A stretch of DNA of 64,000 bases. Origin: Sipunculus nudus. Lineage: Eukaryota > Annelida > Sipuncula > Golfingiida > Sipunculidae. The position numbers and the translations under genes were made by a program. Where the stretch lies: NCBI GenBank assembly GCA_026874595.1, contig CM049308.1, positions 97,683,124 through 97,747,123 of the forward strand. The letters run 5' to 3'. Positions 25,601 to 36,060 of the stretch are shown here, one piece after another (the first letter of the stretch is position 1; each line of letters begins with the position of its first letter). A model generated the notes under the pieces. That model did not search any database and had not been told where the DNA came from. It saw only the letters and a program-made list of their open reading frames with translations.

Positions 25601-25831
25601 TATATTCTCAGAGTTTTGGGGTATATTTGAGCATCCCAGAAATACTGCAGAATACACACAAATTGCCAGATTCCTCATGAAAGGCTGGTTGGATTGTCAT
25701 CAAATTTGTTTTTATGGGTTGGGTCTTGATTAACTTAAGCTAATATGCATAAACAACAATTAGTTGTCTGTGCAAGGACATATTATCAACATGTCAGTCT
25801 GCTGAGCATCATGACCCATGGGTCACTTGTT
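22652..25831 (+). mobile_element. Hairpin-ended element copy 6, inserted in the 176-bp array
   Basis: Left end TTTT and AGCTCAGCTGACT at 22656, after which the second arm and GTCC tract are deleted. Right end CTGCTGAGCATC, GACCCATGGGTC, ACTTGTT at 25799-25831. Monomers of the surrounding array lie directly on both sides (..ACTTACTGC before, ACCATTCCAGACTG after), so this is a clear insertion. The interior is type B and largely composed of the 338-bp tandem units listed separately. No coding capacity. Confidence 0.8.
22668..25510. repeat. ~338-bp tandem units inside element copy 6, about 8 copies
   Basis: The marker CTGTTAACAGGGCAC lies at 22951, 23288, 23625, 23964, 24302, 24640 and 24981, giving periods of 337-341 bp. 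A more diverged unit starts near 25325. Each unit carries CTGGTGGCGCCACCTG or a derivative, containing the 12-bp palindrome GGTGGCGCCACC. Single diverged units occur elsewhere at 30275, 35345, 35700 and 35990. Copies in the middle are most alike and the right-hand ones are older. Confidence 0.92.
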
Positions 25832-26400
25832 ACCATTCCAGACTGTTACATAGTCCTGCTGTTTTGGCCATTCCAGAAAGTTTAGACCATTCCAGACTGT
25901 TACCCACTCCTACTGTTTAGACCATTCCAGACTGTTACATACTTCTGCTGTTTTCCCCTTTCCAGAATGTTTAGACCATTCCAGACTGTTACACACTCCT
26001 ACTGTTTAGACCATTCCAGAATGTTTAGACCATGCCAGACTGTAACACACTCCTACTGTTTTGACAATTCCAGAATGTTAAGGTCATTCCAGACTGTAAT
26101 ACACTCCTACTGTTTTGACCATTCCAGAAAGTAAAGGCCATTCCAGACTCTTACATACTTCTGCTGTTTTGACCATTCCAGGAAGTTTAGACCATTCCAG
26201 ACTGTTACACATTCCTACTGTTTTGACCATTCTAGGAAGTTTAGACCATTCCAGACTGTTACACACACCTACTTTTTGACCATTCCAGAATGTTAAGACT
26301 GATTCAGACTGTTACACACTCCTGCTGTTTGAGGCCATTCTAGATGGTTACTCACTCCTGGTCTTGAAGACCATCACAGATTCTTACACCCTCTTGGTGT
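25832..26400. repeat. Continuation of the split minisatellite array
   Basis: Monomers of the form TTAGACCATTCCAGACTGTT with CACTCCTACTG, about 35-70 bp apart. They are related to the array at 20575-22651, and separation by element copy 6 explains the gap. The minus-strand 60-codon open frame is a by-product. Confidence 0.85.
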
Positions 26401-26544
26401 TTAGGAGTATTTCACCCTGACTTAGTCATGTTAGGTTTACCAGTCATACATTAAGCAGTCACAAATTCCACTTTTAAATATCTGTGTGTGTGTTTCCATG
26501 TAAGCAAACATGGAATGCTTTATTTAATCCTTAAAAATAAATTG
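26401..26544. other. Short intron spacer
   Basis: Spacer with a TG-rich tract (26482-26496) between two arrays. Nothing else is recognised. Confidence 0.4.
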
Positions 26545-26815
26545 TTAGTGGATGAGGAATACTTTATTTTGTACTTCATAATAAATTGTTAGTGGATGAG
26601 GAATGCTTTATTTTGTACTTAATAATAAATTGTTGGTGGATGAGGAATACTTTATTTTGTACTTCATAATAAATTGTTAGTGGATGAGGAATGCTTTATT
26701 TTGTACTTAATAATAAATTGTTAGTGGATGAGGAATGCTTTATTTTGTACTTAATAATAAATTGATAGTGGATGAGGAATGCATTATTTTGTACTTTATA
26801 ATAAATCAGATTTGT
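26545..26815. repeat. 44-bp tandem array, about 6 copies
   Basis: Unit TTAGTGGATGAGGAATGCTT followed by TATTTTGTACTT and AATAATAAATTG, with few differences between copies. It ends about 55 bp before exon B, close to where the branch point and polypyrimidine tract would lie. Confidence 0.92.
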
Positions 26816-26869
26816 ATTTCTGTCTTTCACGACAGCAGCTGCGTCATCCAGTGTCTTCTTTGATTTCAG

Positions 26870-26941
26870 GCATACTACAGAAAGGCATCAGCAAACATGG
26901 CCCTTGGAAAGTTTAGGCTTGCCCTCAAAGACTTTGAAGCT
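26870..26941 (+). CDS. PPP5C: PPP5C internal exon B (TPR motif 3 start)
   Basis: 72-bp exon of 24 codons, phase 0 on both sides. The acceptor CTTTGATTTCAG ends at 26869 and a consensus donor GTAAGT is at 26942. It encodes AYYRKASANMALGKFRLALK and then DFEA, matching human residues 98-121 without gaps. The arginine equivalent to human Arg101, which the family needs for Hsp90 binding, is present (AYYR). The last 30 bases of the exon together with the donor are the founder copy of a 41-bp tandem array that follows at once. Exon A ends and exon C begins in phase 0, so A-B-C joins in frame. Confidence 0.95.
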
Positions 26942-27285
26942 GTAAGTAGAAGTTTAGACTTGCCCTCAAAGACTTTGAAGCTGTAAGTAGGAGTTTAGAC
27001 TTGCCCTCAAAGACTTTATAGCTGTAAGTAGGAGTTTAGACTTGCCCTCAAAGACTTTGAAGCTGTAAGTAGGAGTTTAGACTTGCCCTCAAAGACTTTG
27101 AAGCTGTAAGTAGAAGTTTAGACTTGTCCTCAAAGACTTTGAAGTTGTAAGTAGGAGTTTAGACTTGCCCTCAAAGACTTTGAAGCTGTAAGTAGGAGTT
27201 TAGACTTGCCCTCAAAGACTTTGAAGCTGTAAGTAGGAGTTAAGACTTGCCCTCAAAGACTTTGAAGCTGTAAGTAGGAGTTTAG
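26942..27285 (+). repeat. 41-bp tandem repeat of exon B 3' end plus splice donor
   Basis: Eight full 41-bp copies start at 26942, 26983, 27024, 27065, 27106, 27147, 27188 and 27229, with a partial ninth at 27270. Each begins GTAAGTAGGAGTTTAG and then repeats the exon end ACTTGCCCTCAAAGACTTTG with AAGCT. All nine GTAAGT donors are intact, while other positions vary (TATAGCT in one copy, GAAGTT in another). Read on from exon B, the frame meets TAA at the second repeated donor (26983-27023 copy). Use of the 26983 donor joined to exon C would create TGA at the junction. Confidence 0.93.
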
Positions 27286-27304
27286 CTGTAGATTGTGTAC
27301 TATG

Positions 27305-27465
27305 TAGAGTAGAACCTCCAGTTATGGACACTGGTGGGACAACATTTTTGCCCGCAATGGAGAGGTTCCCTTAGTAGGGAGTTTATAGATTTTGGGACCT
27401 ACTTTCAAGGAAATGCCCAAAAGTGGCCATAAATAGGAGATGCCCGTAAGGAGAGGTTTCACTGT
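27305..27465. mobile_element. Small TA-flanked MITE
   Basis: The left edge TA then GAGTAGAACCTCC is complementary to the right edge GGAGAGGTTTCACTG then TA, with mismatches. The length is about 160 bp. TIRs of this kind with a TA target are typical of pogo/Tc1-mariner-derived MITEs. It is too short to encode anything. Confidence 0.5.
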
Positions 27466-28437
27466 ATTTCCATTATTAATTTAACAGAGGCCTTCCCACT
27501 TGGATTTATTCCAAATTAATTGATGTGAATAATGTATAATGTTCTTTTACTTGGCTTCCTTAATCTTTGTGAAAATTTTGCACACTATCGTACAGTGATG
27601 GTAACATAATAAATTAGCTTTGCTCTACTTCTACTTCAATATGTAAATGTTAATGTAAATTAAATAATTCCTTAAGTCATTGACTTTGATGCTTGATAAA
27701 ATTCAAAATGAAAGTTTGCTCTACACTCTTAACTTAACCCTAACGCTTTACTTGACTGGCAGTTGCACATTTACATGTTATGGCTTGCTGAAAATTGCAT
27801 GTACACATGAGGATTTAATCTATTAAAAACTGACATTTTAAAGCAATGGTAAACTGTAACTTTTATTCACATTTTAGAAGAGCTTGTCATATATAAATGT
27901 AGTGTATGCAACAGTTGCAGTCAGTATTGCAGAACCACCTGGCAAATTATCTGCTTTCCACTCAGGGCAGCTCCCTTGCTCACCTCAGCTAGGCTACCCC
28001 TTTACACAATGGGCTCCATTGCTAATGAAGCTATTTCTGTTAAACTCTGTACACTGATGTTCTGTGACATTACCCAAAGATTAACTAGGTCGAGTTTGAT
28101 TATAGGCATAATTCAAACATACTTAAAGAGGTCCAAGGTCACCAAGCTACTTTATGGTATTGCTGTGATAACTTAGCAAGAATGTGATGAAATTTGATGA
28201 AACTCAAAACATTAACCAATATAATATCTCACCTAAGTTTGATTCCCTCAAAAGTTGATGCATATTTTATGAGGTCAGAGGTCACAAGAAATATGACAGG
28301 TATGTGACACACCCTTGCAGTGATCCCCGTTTTCTGAATGCCCCGTTCCAGCGTGCTTTGTTGTCATCAAACAACTTGTTTTAGTTAATAAAATTAATCA
28401 TGTACATTACACTGAAAACTCAAATGTACAAAAACTT
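27466..28437. other. Intron, no gene; type A interior scrap
   Basis: At 27790-27880 there is a fragment resembling type A interiors (TGTACACATGAGGATTTAATC). A 66-codon open frame at 27976-28176 is not recognisable. The segment 28130-28290 has GGTCA half-sites like those of element 2. Otherwise nothing was seen. Confidence 0.4.
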
Positions 28438-28529
28438 TTTTAGCTCAGACAGCTTACAGTCATCGTAGCTATAGTGATCACTCTTTGTCGGTTGGCCATC
28501 TGGCTGTCCGGCCTTCTGTTGGTTAACAG
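28438..28529 (+). mobile_element. Left end of hairpin-ended element copy 7
   Basis: T-run and AGCTCAGACAGCTTACAGTC at 28442, a diverged left end, followed by GCTATAGTGATCACTCTTTG and GGTTAACAGG. The type B interior is broken here by D2 and seems to resume at 30271. Its right end cannot be assigned. Confidence 0.5.
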
Positions 28530-28870
28530 GTATGCTCCCGAGGCAGCAGAAATCTTGCGCTTCTAAGGGAGCTACTGATTTTCCCGCTGCCTGGTTTGAC
28601 TATGTTGTCTTCCAGCACAGAGTCTCATCTGATTGGAGCAAAATACAGTGTTCCCCTCTGGTGTAGCAATTCAGGATACGAGGTCAAAACAAACAGCACT
28701 TACAATATAGGTAGTAGGCCTATAGGTAAAGTGCTGTGTAAAGAGCGTAGTTAAGAGGCCTAGGGCACAAATCATAACATTTAGACACTTGGGGGTGGGT
28801 CATAGTCTGGCAGCCAACCAAATGTAAAAAAACTCTACAGGCATCATGGCTCCGCCCATAGCTGCACTAC
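28530..28870. repeat. Dispersed repeat D2, copy b (internally deleted)
   Basis: Shares GAGCTACTGATTTTC, CGCTGCCTG, CAGAGTCTCATCTGATTG, GGTCAAAACAAACAGC and GGTAGTAGGCCTA with copy a, but lacks the central ~250 bp of it. It also contains a GGCAGCCAACCAAATG / CAGGCATCATGGC segment that lies earlier in copy a, so the order is rearranged. Confidence 0.55.
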
Positions 28871-29984
28871 AAGTGCATTTAAGTTGTTACTCTAAGTAAA
28901 AAATAGTCGAATTTTAATTGCTCCCTCTACGTGCTGGCATCATCAACTGATTTGATTATGACATTACGATTATGTTAGCACTAGCTGATAAACCCGGTAT
29001 ACCGGGCTTTTCACCGCGGTTTGGGAAATATATTTACTGAGATATTGAAGGTTGGCTCTTTTTTTATTATAAAAGTTAAAAGAAAATATAGATTTTTAGT
29101 GGGATACTCTCGGAATACAATATGTACAAATAATTTTTACTGTTATTTTATGGTGCTGTGCTCGTAGCAAAAATCATATCCCGGTATGTTTACCTTAAAG
29201 ACCTGGTCAGTGATGGTTTATATTGCGAACTGGAATATGAGACGCGGAGGCATACAGTGTTTCGTTGATATTTGACTGGTTTCAATCGTTGGACGTATAA
29301 AGAATAGGTTGATTTGAAGAACACATTAGATTAATTAAATGTACGTTGCAAGGAAACTGTTCCTAAAGAAGGAAACAGAAATATACATACATCGTAAGTA
29401 GCAGAAGCGGACCCAGCGAGACTCCATGCAGTGGGTCCGTATCCCATTTTCAGACCCCCGACACCACCCCAGCCCTGTTCCTGAATTCGGGACCTTGAAT
29501 TAGGTTTTGTCATTAATCCTCCTGGGTTGAACTCTCCATTTCATAAAGCGAGAAACATGTGTTTTTCTCTTTTACTGACCACGCACGTGGGTCAAATCCC
29601 TCATTGAAAGCAAGCATTATTCATATGAACAATAGTCCTTAGTGTTAGAGGTTAAGTGACCACGATGCACGCATTCCGGTAATTGCCGAAGGCAATTCGG
29701 CTGTGCTCGGTAAAAAAACGGAAAAATCACTCAAAATTATTTATTTTCATATCGCCTATGTCACTGCGGGGATAATAACCTTTAAAATGATGTATGGCAC
29801 AATATTGTACACAACGCGGTTTTAGAGAACACCGCAAACAAACTTGAACTGAATTCCTTTTATAAGTATTAGATATCCATGTATCCGTTTGCCAGCAAAA
29901 CAGAAACCAGCCAGTGAGGTGTGCACAGAACCTATGTTGTTTCATTTTGTTTGAATAACAGCTCACTGGCCGGGCATCCTATGT
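28871..29984. other. No gene recognised
   Basis: Mixed unique-looking sequence. The open frames at 29331-29513 and 29727-29966 on the minus strand have no recognisable domains. Probably the inside of a larger composite insertion between two D2 copies. Confidence 0.4.
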
Positions 29985-30270
29985 ACACAAGGACCTGTAA
30001 AAGCCACGTGTGGGGCCATTCTCTTTGAGCCTGTGGCCTGTTCAAACGGTTGCCGGGGCGATGAGCTGTCACTCAAAACGAAATGTACAACATTGGCTCT
30101 GTGTATTCCTCGCTTGGCTGGTTCACCATTTTGTCTTCCAGCACAGGGTCTCATCTGATTGAACTAAAATACAGTGGTCCCCTCTGGTGAAGCCATTCAG
30201 GATACGAGGTCAAAACAAACAGCGCTTACGATATAGGTAGTAGGCCTACAGGTAAAGCACTGTGTAAAGA
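29985..30270. repeat. Dispersed repeat D2, copy c
   Basis: Collinear with 9485-9745: GGGGCCATTCTCTTTGAGCC, GGCGATGAGCTGTCACTCAA, CTCGCTTGGCTGGTTCACC, CAGGGTCTCATCTGATTG, GGTAGTAGGCCTA. It ends at GTAAAGAGCTTAG, after which type B sequence TTAACAGGCACAAATCATAA resumes. Confidence 0.6.
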
Positions 30271-30570
30271 GCTTAGTTAACAGGCACAAATCATAACCAC
30301 TGGACCTGGAATCTTCTCACTAGAGATCCAGGGAGGTCCATGAAAAATCTCCTTAAAACCTGAAATTAGGTCTCTGTTACCCGTATCCTTGGAGCTATGG
30401 GGCTCAGAAGTAACCCTCAGAATAATAAAAAATTTGATACATATCTCCAGTATCTGAACAACTAATGCATTGATCACCATGATTCTTTGCATGCATATTG
30501 AGCATGGAGTGTTTCATCAGTTCTTTCAGACTGGTGGTGCCACCTGTATTTTTTCGATTGTTTACACGTT
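30271..30570 (+). repeat. Single diverged 338-type unit (type B interior)
   Basis: Matches the tandem units of element copy 6 from GTTAACAGG through CACTGGACCTGGAATCTTCT to CTGGTGGTGCCACCTG and TATTTTTTCGATTG. The palindrome has a single change (GGTGGTGCCACC). It is interrupted by copy 8. Confidence 0.7.
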
Positions 30571-33500
30571 TTTTAGCTCAGCTGACTATAAGTCATCTAA
30601 GCTATAGTCGTGGTCCTTTGTCCTTTGTCCGTCAGGCCGTCCGTCCGTTAACAGGGCACGTTTTAAAACCGTTGGACCTAAGAATCCAAAATTCTGCATT
30701 CCAATTGATGTCCCGAAAATCCCCTACCATACGGAAAATTGGGTCATTAGGACTTCGTTCCTTTGAGATATTAAGGAAAAACCTCCATTTTCCATAAAAA
30801 AAGCTATTGTTACACTTCAAGGCTGCCTAATATCAAAACCACTGATCTGTTTTTGATCGTATAAAGTATTCACATTTTTTCATACATTTTCTATAAACGT
30901 ACCAAAAATTAGGTCAGTATTGGGTATTATTTTGAAAATATGGGCCCAAATATAATGCAGTTTCTTAAAAATCAGGAAATATATTTGCTCACTTAACATG
31001 AGAATTGCTGAAGCTGGAGACTTTTTTTCGGGAATATAACTTTATTTAATCAAGATTCAATTGTTTACCCAAAATTAGGTCTGAATTTTGCAAATTTTTC
31101 AAGTTATTAGCATAAATAAAAAAGCAATACCTTAAATTTTGTCCAACTTTGGCAATGGCATGTTTTTTCCCTGTAAGCACTGTTGATTTAATTTTCACAG
31201 CATATATACACAAGGATTCAATCTTTTAAAATCTGAAATTTCAAAGGAATTGTTTGAAAAGAGTAGCTTTTATTCAAGTTTTCATACACCATGTCAAGTG
31301 TTGTTTACATTTGGCCCACCTAGTAATACAGTCTTCACTTGCATTATGTAACCCACCCCAGGCAGCTTGCCTTGGCTTAGCTTGGCCACTACCAGCAGGC
31401 TTCCCCTCTGCCCTGCACTCCCCCCCCCCCCCCCCCAGATGGTGCATAAACTAGATGAATGTTATTATTTTCTGTATTTTATTTTATTTTTGGCTATGTT
31501 ACATTTTAGATTTTGTATTGTACCACCAGGGTTACAATGATTAAAGTGTACATTTAATTGTGTCCACAAAGTGGTGTATTGCTATGAAAGTGTGGATGTT
31601 CATGAGATAAGTAATTCCTTACTTCAGAGGAGTAAAAACTTCACCAGGTGTGAAATTGACTATTTATTCCAGTAATAATTTAAAACTGGGATAGTAATTA
31701 GCACAATGATATTGTTTGTCCCTCATTCAACCACCAGTGTGTATACTTTATTTGAAAAGATGTTTTATTTTATCAAATTTACTGAATCTTTTATTTTATT
31801 TTGGTGAATAAAATTAAGCATGTACTGAAAACTCCAATGTGCAAAACTTTTTAATAGTGATTCAAGGAATATTCTTGTAGATGCCATTTTGTGGCATTAT
31901 TTTCTTTTAAATTCAGTTTAAACATTTATGATTTAAAATAATAAAATATATGTGTATGCATAATATGACCCGATATGAGCTACACTCTGGATATATGATG
32001 ATTGCAACTTTTGCAACATTTCTAATATTTTAACTTATAGTTTCAGTTTTTTACTCTGTATATATAATGATTGCAACTTTTGCAACAATTCAAATTTTTT
32101 AACTTATATTTTCAGGTTTTTTTTATTAAAAATTTATAAAACCTGTAAATAAAAAAAATGATTCAGATAAAAACTTCTTAATGGAAAAAGTGGATATGCT
32201 TAAAAAAATAGGCTTATATATAAACTAAATGCATTATTCCCTTGAAAGTGAAATAAAGGTATTAGTCCATTCTGTCCACTTGCCTGTCCATCTGTAAATT
32301 TTCATAAGCATTACAGTATCTCAAAACTTTTACTGTTTTTCTTCATGACAGTCTTGTCAGAGTATTTGTTTGCAATCATATATTTAGAACTTTACTATAA
32401 CCAAGTAGGAGGGCCCCTTTCCTCTTACCTTTTCATATTCTTATATAAATGAAAAACATTACAATAGAATATTTCTACATCCACCTTTGTGCTGCCCTCA
32501 CTTTTCCCTTCTCTGAACCCCATCCCAAAGTCAGCCTCAGTAAGCAAGAACAAGATGAAACAGATATATTCATACTTTAATATTTTGTATAACTATTCGT
32601 CCATAGGTACCTATGTACATGCCAGAAATTATGTCAATATTGTGTAATATGTAGACATAGTGGGCATCACAATAATGTACCTTGTCAAGACTAAAGAGAT
32701 ATTGTGTCATACAGTCACAAATTCATAAATCACTTCATCAGCATAGTTAATCATAACATCATATCTGTCAAATTGAAAGCTTGCATTTACTGTTTTTCTT
32801 CATGACAGTCTTGTCAGAGTATTAGTTTGCAATCATATATTTAGAACTTTACTATAACCAAGTAGGAGGGCCCCTTTCCTCTTAGCGTTTCATATTCTTA
32901 TATAAATGAAAAACATTACAATAGAATATTTCAACATCCACCTTCGTGCTGCCCTCACTTTTCCCTTCTCCGAACCCCATCCCAAAGTCAGCCTCAGTAA
33001 GCAAGAACAAGATGAATCAGATATATTCATACTTTAATATTTTGTATAACTATTGGTCCATAGGTACCTATGCACATGCCAGAAATTATGTCAATATTGT
33101 GTAATATGTAGACATAGTGGGCATCACAATAATGTACCTTGTCAAGACTAAAGAGATATTGTGTCATACAGTCACAAATTCATAAATCACTTCATCAGCA
33201 TAGTTAATCATAACATCATATCTGTCAAATTGAAAGCTTGCAGACTACCATACACTTTAGATCCTTCAACAAATAGCCTTATCATCATTCTACTACTGCT
33301 TATTACTGCTGTCATTGCATTAATATTTGCTCAAATATATCACAATTTTCAACCCCTCTAGCTAAATAAATAAAAAATAAACCACTATATTTGACTCTAT
33401 TAATCCATCAGTCAGGTTATTTCATTTATCATTTACTCACATATTACATTACATTCCTTTTTAATAGCCCAACATGTCCATGATATTCATAAGCTTTATT

Positions 33501-33582
33501 GACTCGATATAGTATCACAGTGGAGAAACATTTATAGTCCAATCACGATCAGCTGAGTGCCGTGACCCATGGGTCCCTTGTT
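30571..33582 (+). mobile_element. Hairpin-ended element copy 8 (type A, long form)
   Basis: Left end TTTT and AGCTCAGCTGACT, ATA, AGTCATCTAAGCT at 30575. Right end ATCAGCTGAGTG, GACCCATGGGTC, CCTTGTT at 33550-33582. The interior is collinear with copy 4 up to about 32465, then continues with a ~1-kb segment absent from copy 4 but present at 39785-40375. A 458-bp tandem duplication (32328-32785 and 32786-33243) is specific to this copy. C-run at 31421-31435. No coding capacity. Confidence 0.78.
32328..33243. repeat. 458-bp tandem duplication inside element copy 8
   Basis: Two adjacent copies from TTTACTGTTTTTCTTCATGA to ATTGAAAGCTTGCA with few differences. The homologous copy at 39655-40108 has the segment once, so the duplication happened after these elements diverged. 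Confidence 0.88.
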
Positions 33583-33596
33583 CTCTTTCTCTCTCC

Positions 33597-33650
<54 letters not shown>

Positions 33651-34820
33651 CCTTATTGCCTCCCTTCCTCCCTCCATCCCATTCTGTTCACAGGTACTAT
33701 AAACTAGATACATTAGCTATAAATGTTGTTGCAATTTAGAAATGTGAATAAACTGAAATATTCACAATCACATGTATGTTATACTGTAAATTTATAGTAA
33801 CATTCGTAAACCTGGATAAAAATTATGTAATGAAAAAAAGGAATAAATGCAAATATTGTTAATTTTTTATTGGCTCAGTAGAATGGGGAAAAAAATGATT
33901 TGCTTTGTTTCTCCATCTTTCTGCCTGTTTTAAATATTTAATGTTCATGAATAAACTTTATTTTTTATAAGCACTGTTGAATTAAATTTCATATCCTGTT
34001 TGTATATGCAAGGTTATGGCAACTGTATACATATCATAAAATTGATAAAAAAGGTTTACCAAATAAATTGGATCTCATCAGACAAATGTGTAAACTGTTG
34101 AACTGTCCACAGCTTATCAAAAATGTAACCAATGGAAAGGCATGGTCAGATCTCAAATATTATTTGCAACATTTTCTTCAATCATATAAACCAACCATGG
34201 CCCAAATTACCTCTTCCTCTCAAACTTTATCTACATTTCATCATATTTTTAATATTTTAACCTTCTAGGTGGTTCAGTACTGTTGACCATTTGTCCATAA
34301 GTACCTATGTACATGCCAGAAATTATGTCAATATTGTGTAATATGTAGACATGAGGGTCATCAAAATAATGTACTTTGTCAAGACCGATCTTGTCAAAAT
34401 ATCATGTCATACAGTCACAAATTCATAAATCCCCTCATCAACATAGTAAATCATTACCTTGTATCTGTCAAATTGAAATCTTGCAGTTTTCCATACACTA
34501 GATTCATCAACAAATAGCCTTATCATCATTATACCACTGCTTGGTATACTGTCATTGATTCATATTTGCTCAAATAAATTGTTTTTTCGACCCCTCCCAA
34601 ATAAATAAAAAATAAACCACTATATTTTACTCCATATTAATCCATCAGTCAGATTATTTCATAAATCATTTACTCACATATTACATTATATTCCATTATA
34701 AAAGCCCAACATGACCATGATATTCATAAGCTTTTTCTACTCAATATAGTATAACAATGGTGATACATTAATAGTCCAATCATGATCAGCTGAGCGCCGT
34801 GACCCATGGGTCCCTTGTTT
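33583..34820 (+). mobile_element. 3' part of another type A hairpin-ended element, with CT microsatellite
   Basis: Starts with a CT-dinucleotide tract (33585-33645), then CCCATTCTGTTCACAGG like copy 5. It ends with GATCAGCTGAGCG, GACCCATGGGTC, CCTTGTTT at 34787-34820. It has no left end of its own. Copy 8 probably inserted into it, or the two arose by recombination. Confidence 0.6.
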
Positions 34821-34830
34821 CTCTATTTTT

Positions 34831-35345
34831 AGGCATTTAAAGGGGCCCAATTACCTATAAAGCATGTTGAATAAAGACGAGAAATGGTTTCTTCCCTTTA
34901 AAATAAATCTGTACCTGCCAAATATTGATTTGAAACCGTTTGTTTACTCCAGTGAACGAGTGTTTAAAACAAATGACCGGGCGCGATCACAGGTGTCAAC
35001 ATAAACACAGTGCGTGGGGCCCAGTGCCTCATGGAGCCACAACATGTGTCAATCAGGAGATGCCCTTGCTGACTTTGCTCGAATAATATAAGTTCGGGCT
35101 GGATGAAACACCGCTTGTTGATGCTCACAATCGGAGCTCCAGTCACGCAAACTTGTTATTGTAAACAAACACATGGACTGTGTTTACAAACATGTAGAGT
35201 CATAACAATGTGTTAAACAGCTGTATGCAGGGTATTGAGACTGTGTGCTGGGATGGTTTTGCTTTGCAACTGTTGTAAAATGCAAAAGAACTGATAGTGT
35301 GAAAGAAAAGGCATAATATTGCTCCTGATTATGTCCCTTTAAAGA
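34831..35345. mobile_element. Probable MITE with TTTAAAGGG termini
   Basis: Left TTTAAAGGGGCCCAATTA (34837-34854) and right TAATATTGCTCCTG..ATTATGTCCCTTTAAAG (to 35344) are imperfect inverted repeats. The target duplication would be TTAA or TTTAAA. The type B unit sequence resumes on the right (GATGCAGTGTTCTGTTAACA). The length is about 510 bp and there is no transposase. Confidence 0.5.
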
Positions 35346-35617
35346 TGCAGTGTTCTGTTAACAGGGCACAATTTGTAACCGCTAGATCTAGAATCTTCTA
35401 ACTAGACATGCAGGGAGGTCAATAGAAAATCTCCTACTTAATCTGAAATAAGGTCTCTGTTACCAATATACTCCAAGCTGTGGGGCTCAGAAATACCACC
35501 CAGAATAACGGGAAATTTGATACAAAAAGCTCAAGTATCTGAACAACTAATGGATTGATCACCATGATTCTTTGCATGCTTATTCATCATAGAGACTGGT
35601 GGTGCCACCTGTATTTA
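35346..35617 (+). repeat. Single diverged 338-type unit
   Basis: Type B unit from CTGTTAACAGGGCACAATTT to GACTGGTGGTGCCACCTG and TATTTATT. Cut by the next left end. Confidence 0.65.
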
Positions 35618-36060
35618 TTTGCTCAGCTGACTGTAAGTCATCTGAGCTATAGCATTCACTCTTTGTCCGTTGGCCGGCATCCGGCCGGACGTCTGTCTCA
35701 CTTTATATCCAGAAAGGTCCATGAAAAGTCTTCTTGGATACCTGGAATTAGGTCTTTGTTACCCATATTCTTCCAGCTATGGGGCTCTGAAGCACCCCTC
35801 TAGAATAATAAAAAATTTGATAAAAAAGCTCAAGTATCTGAACAACTAATGCATTGATCACAATGATTTTTTGCATTGATATTGATAATGGAGTGTTTCA
35901 TCAGTTTCTGCAGACTGGGGGCGCCACCTGTATTTTTTTTTTTACAATTTTTTTCATCTCTTTTTGAGACTTTAAAAGATGCTGTCATCTGTTAACAGGG
36001 CACAAATCATAACCACTCGACCTGGCATCTTCTAACTTTACATCCAGATAGGTCCATGAA
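35618..36060 (+). mobile_element. Left end of hairpin-ended element copy 9, type B start
   Basis: TTT and GCTCAGCTGACTGTAAGTCA then CTGAGCTATAG: the hairpin is kept with an altered first base and loop. It is followed by GGCCGGCATCCGGCCGG and 338-type unit sequence containing GGGGGCGCCACCTG. The matching right end may be at 42429, with composite content between. Confidence 0.6.
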
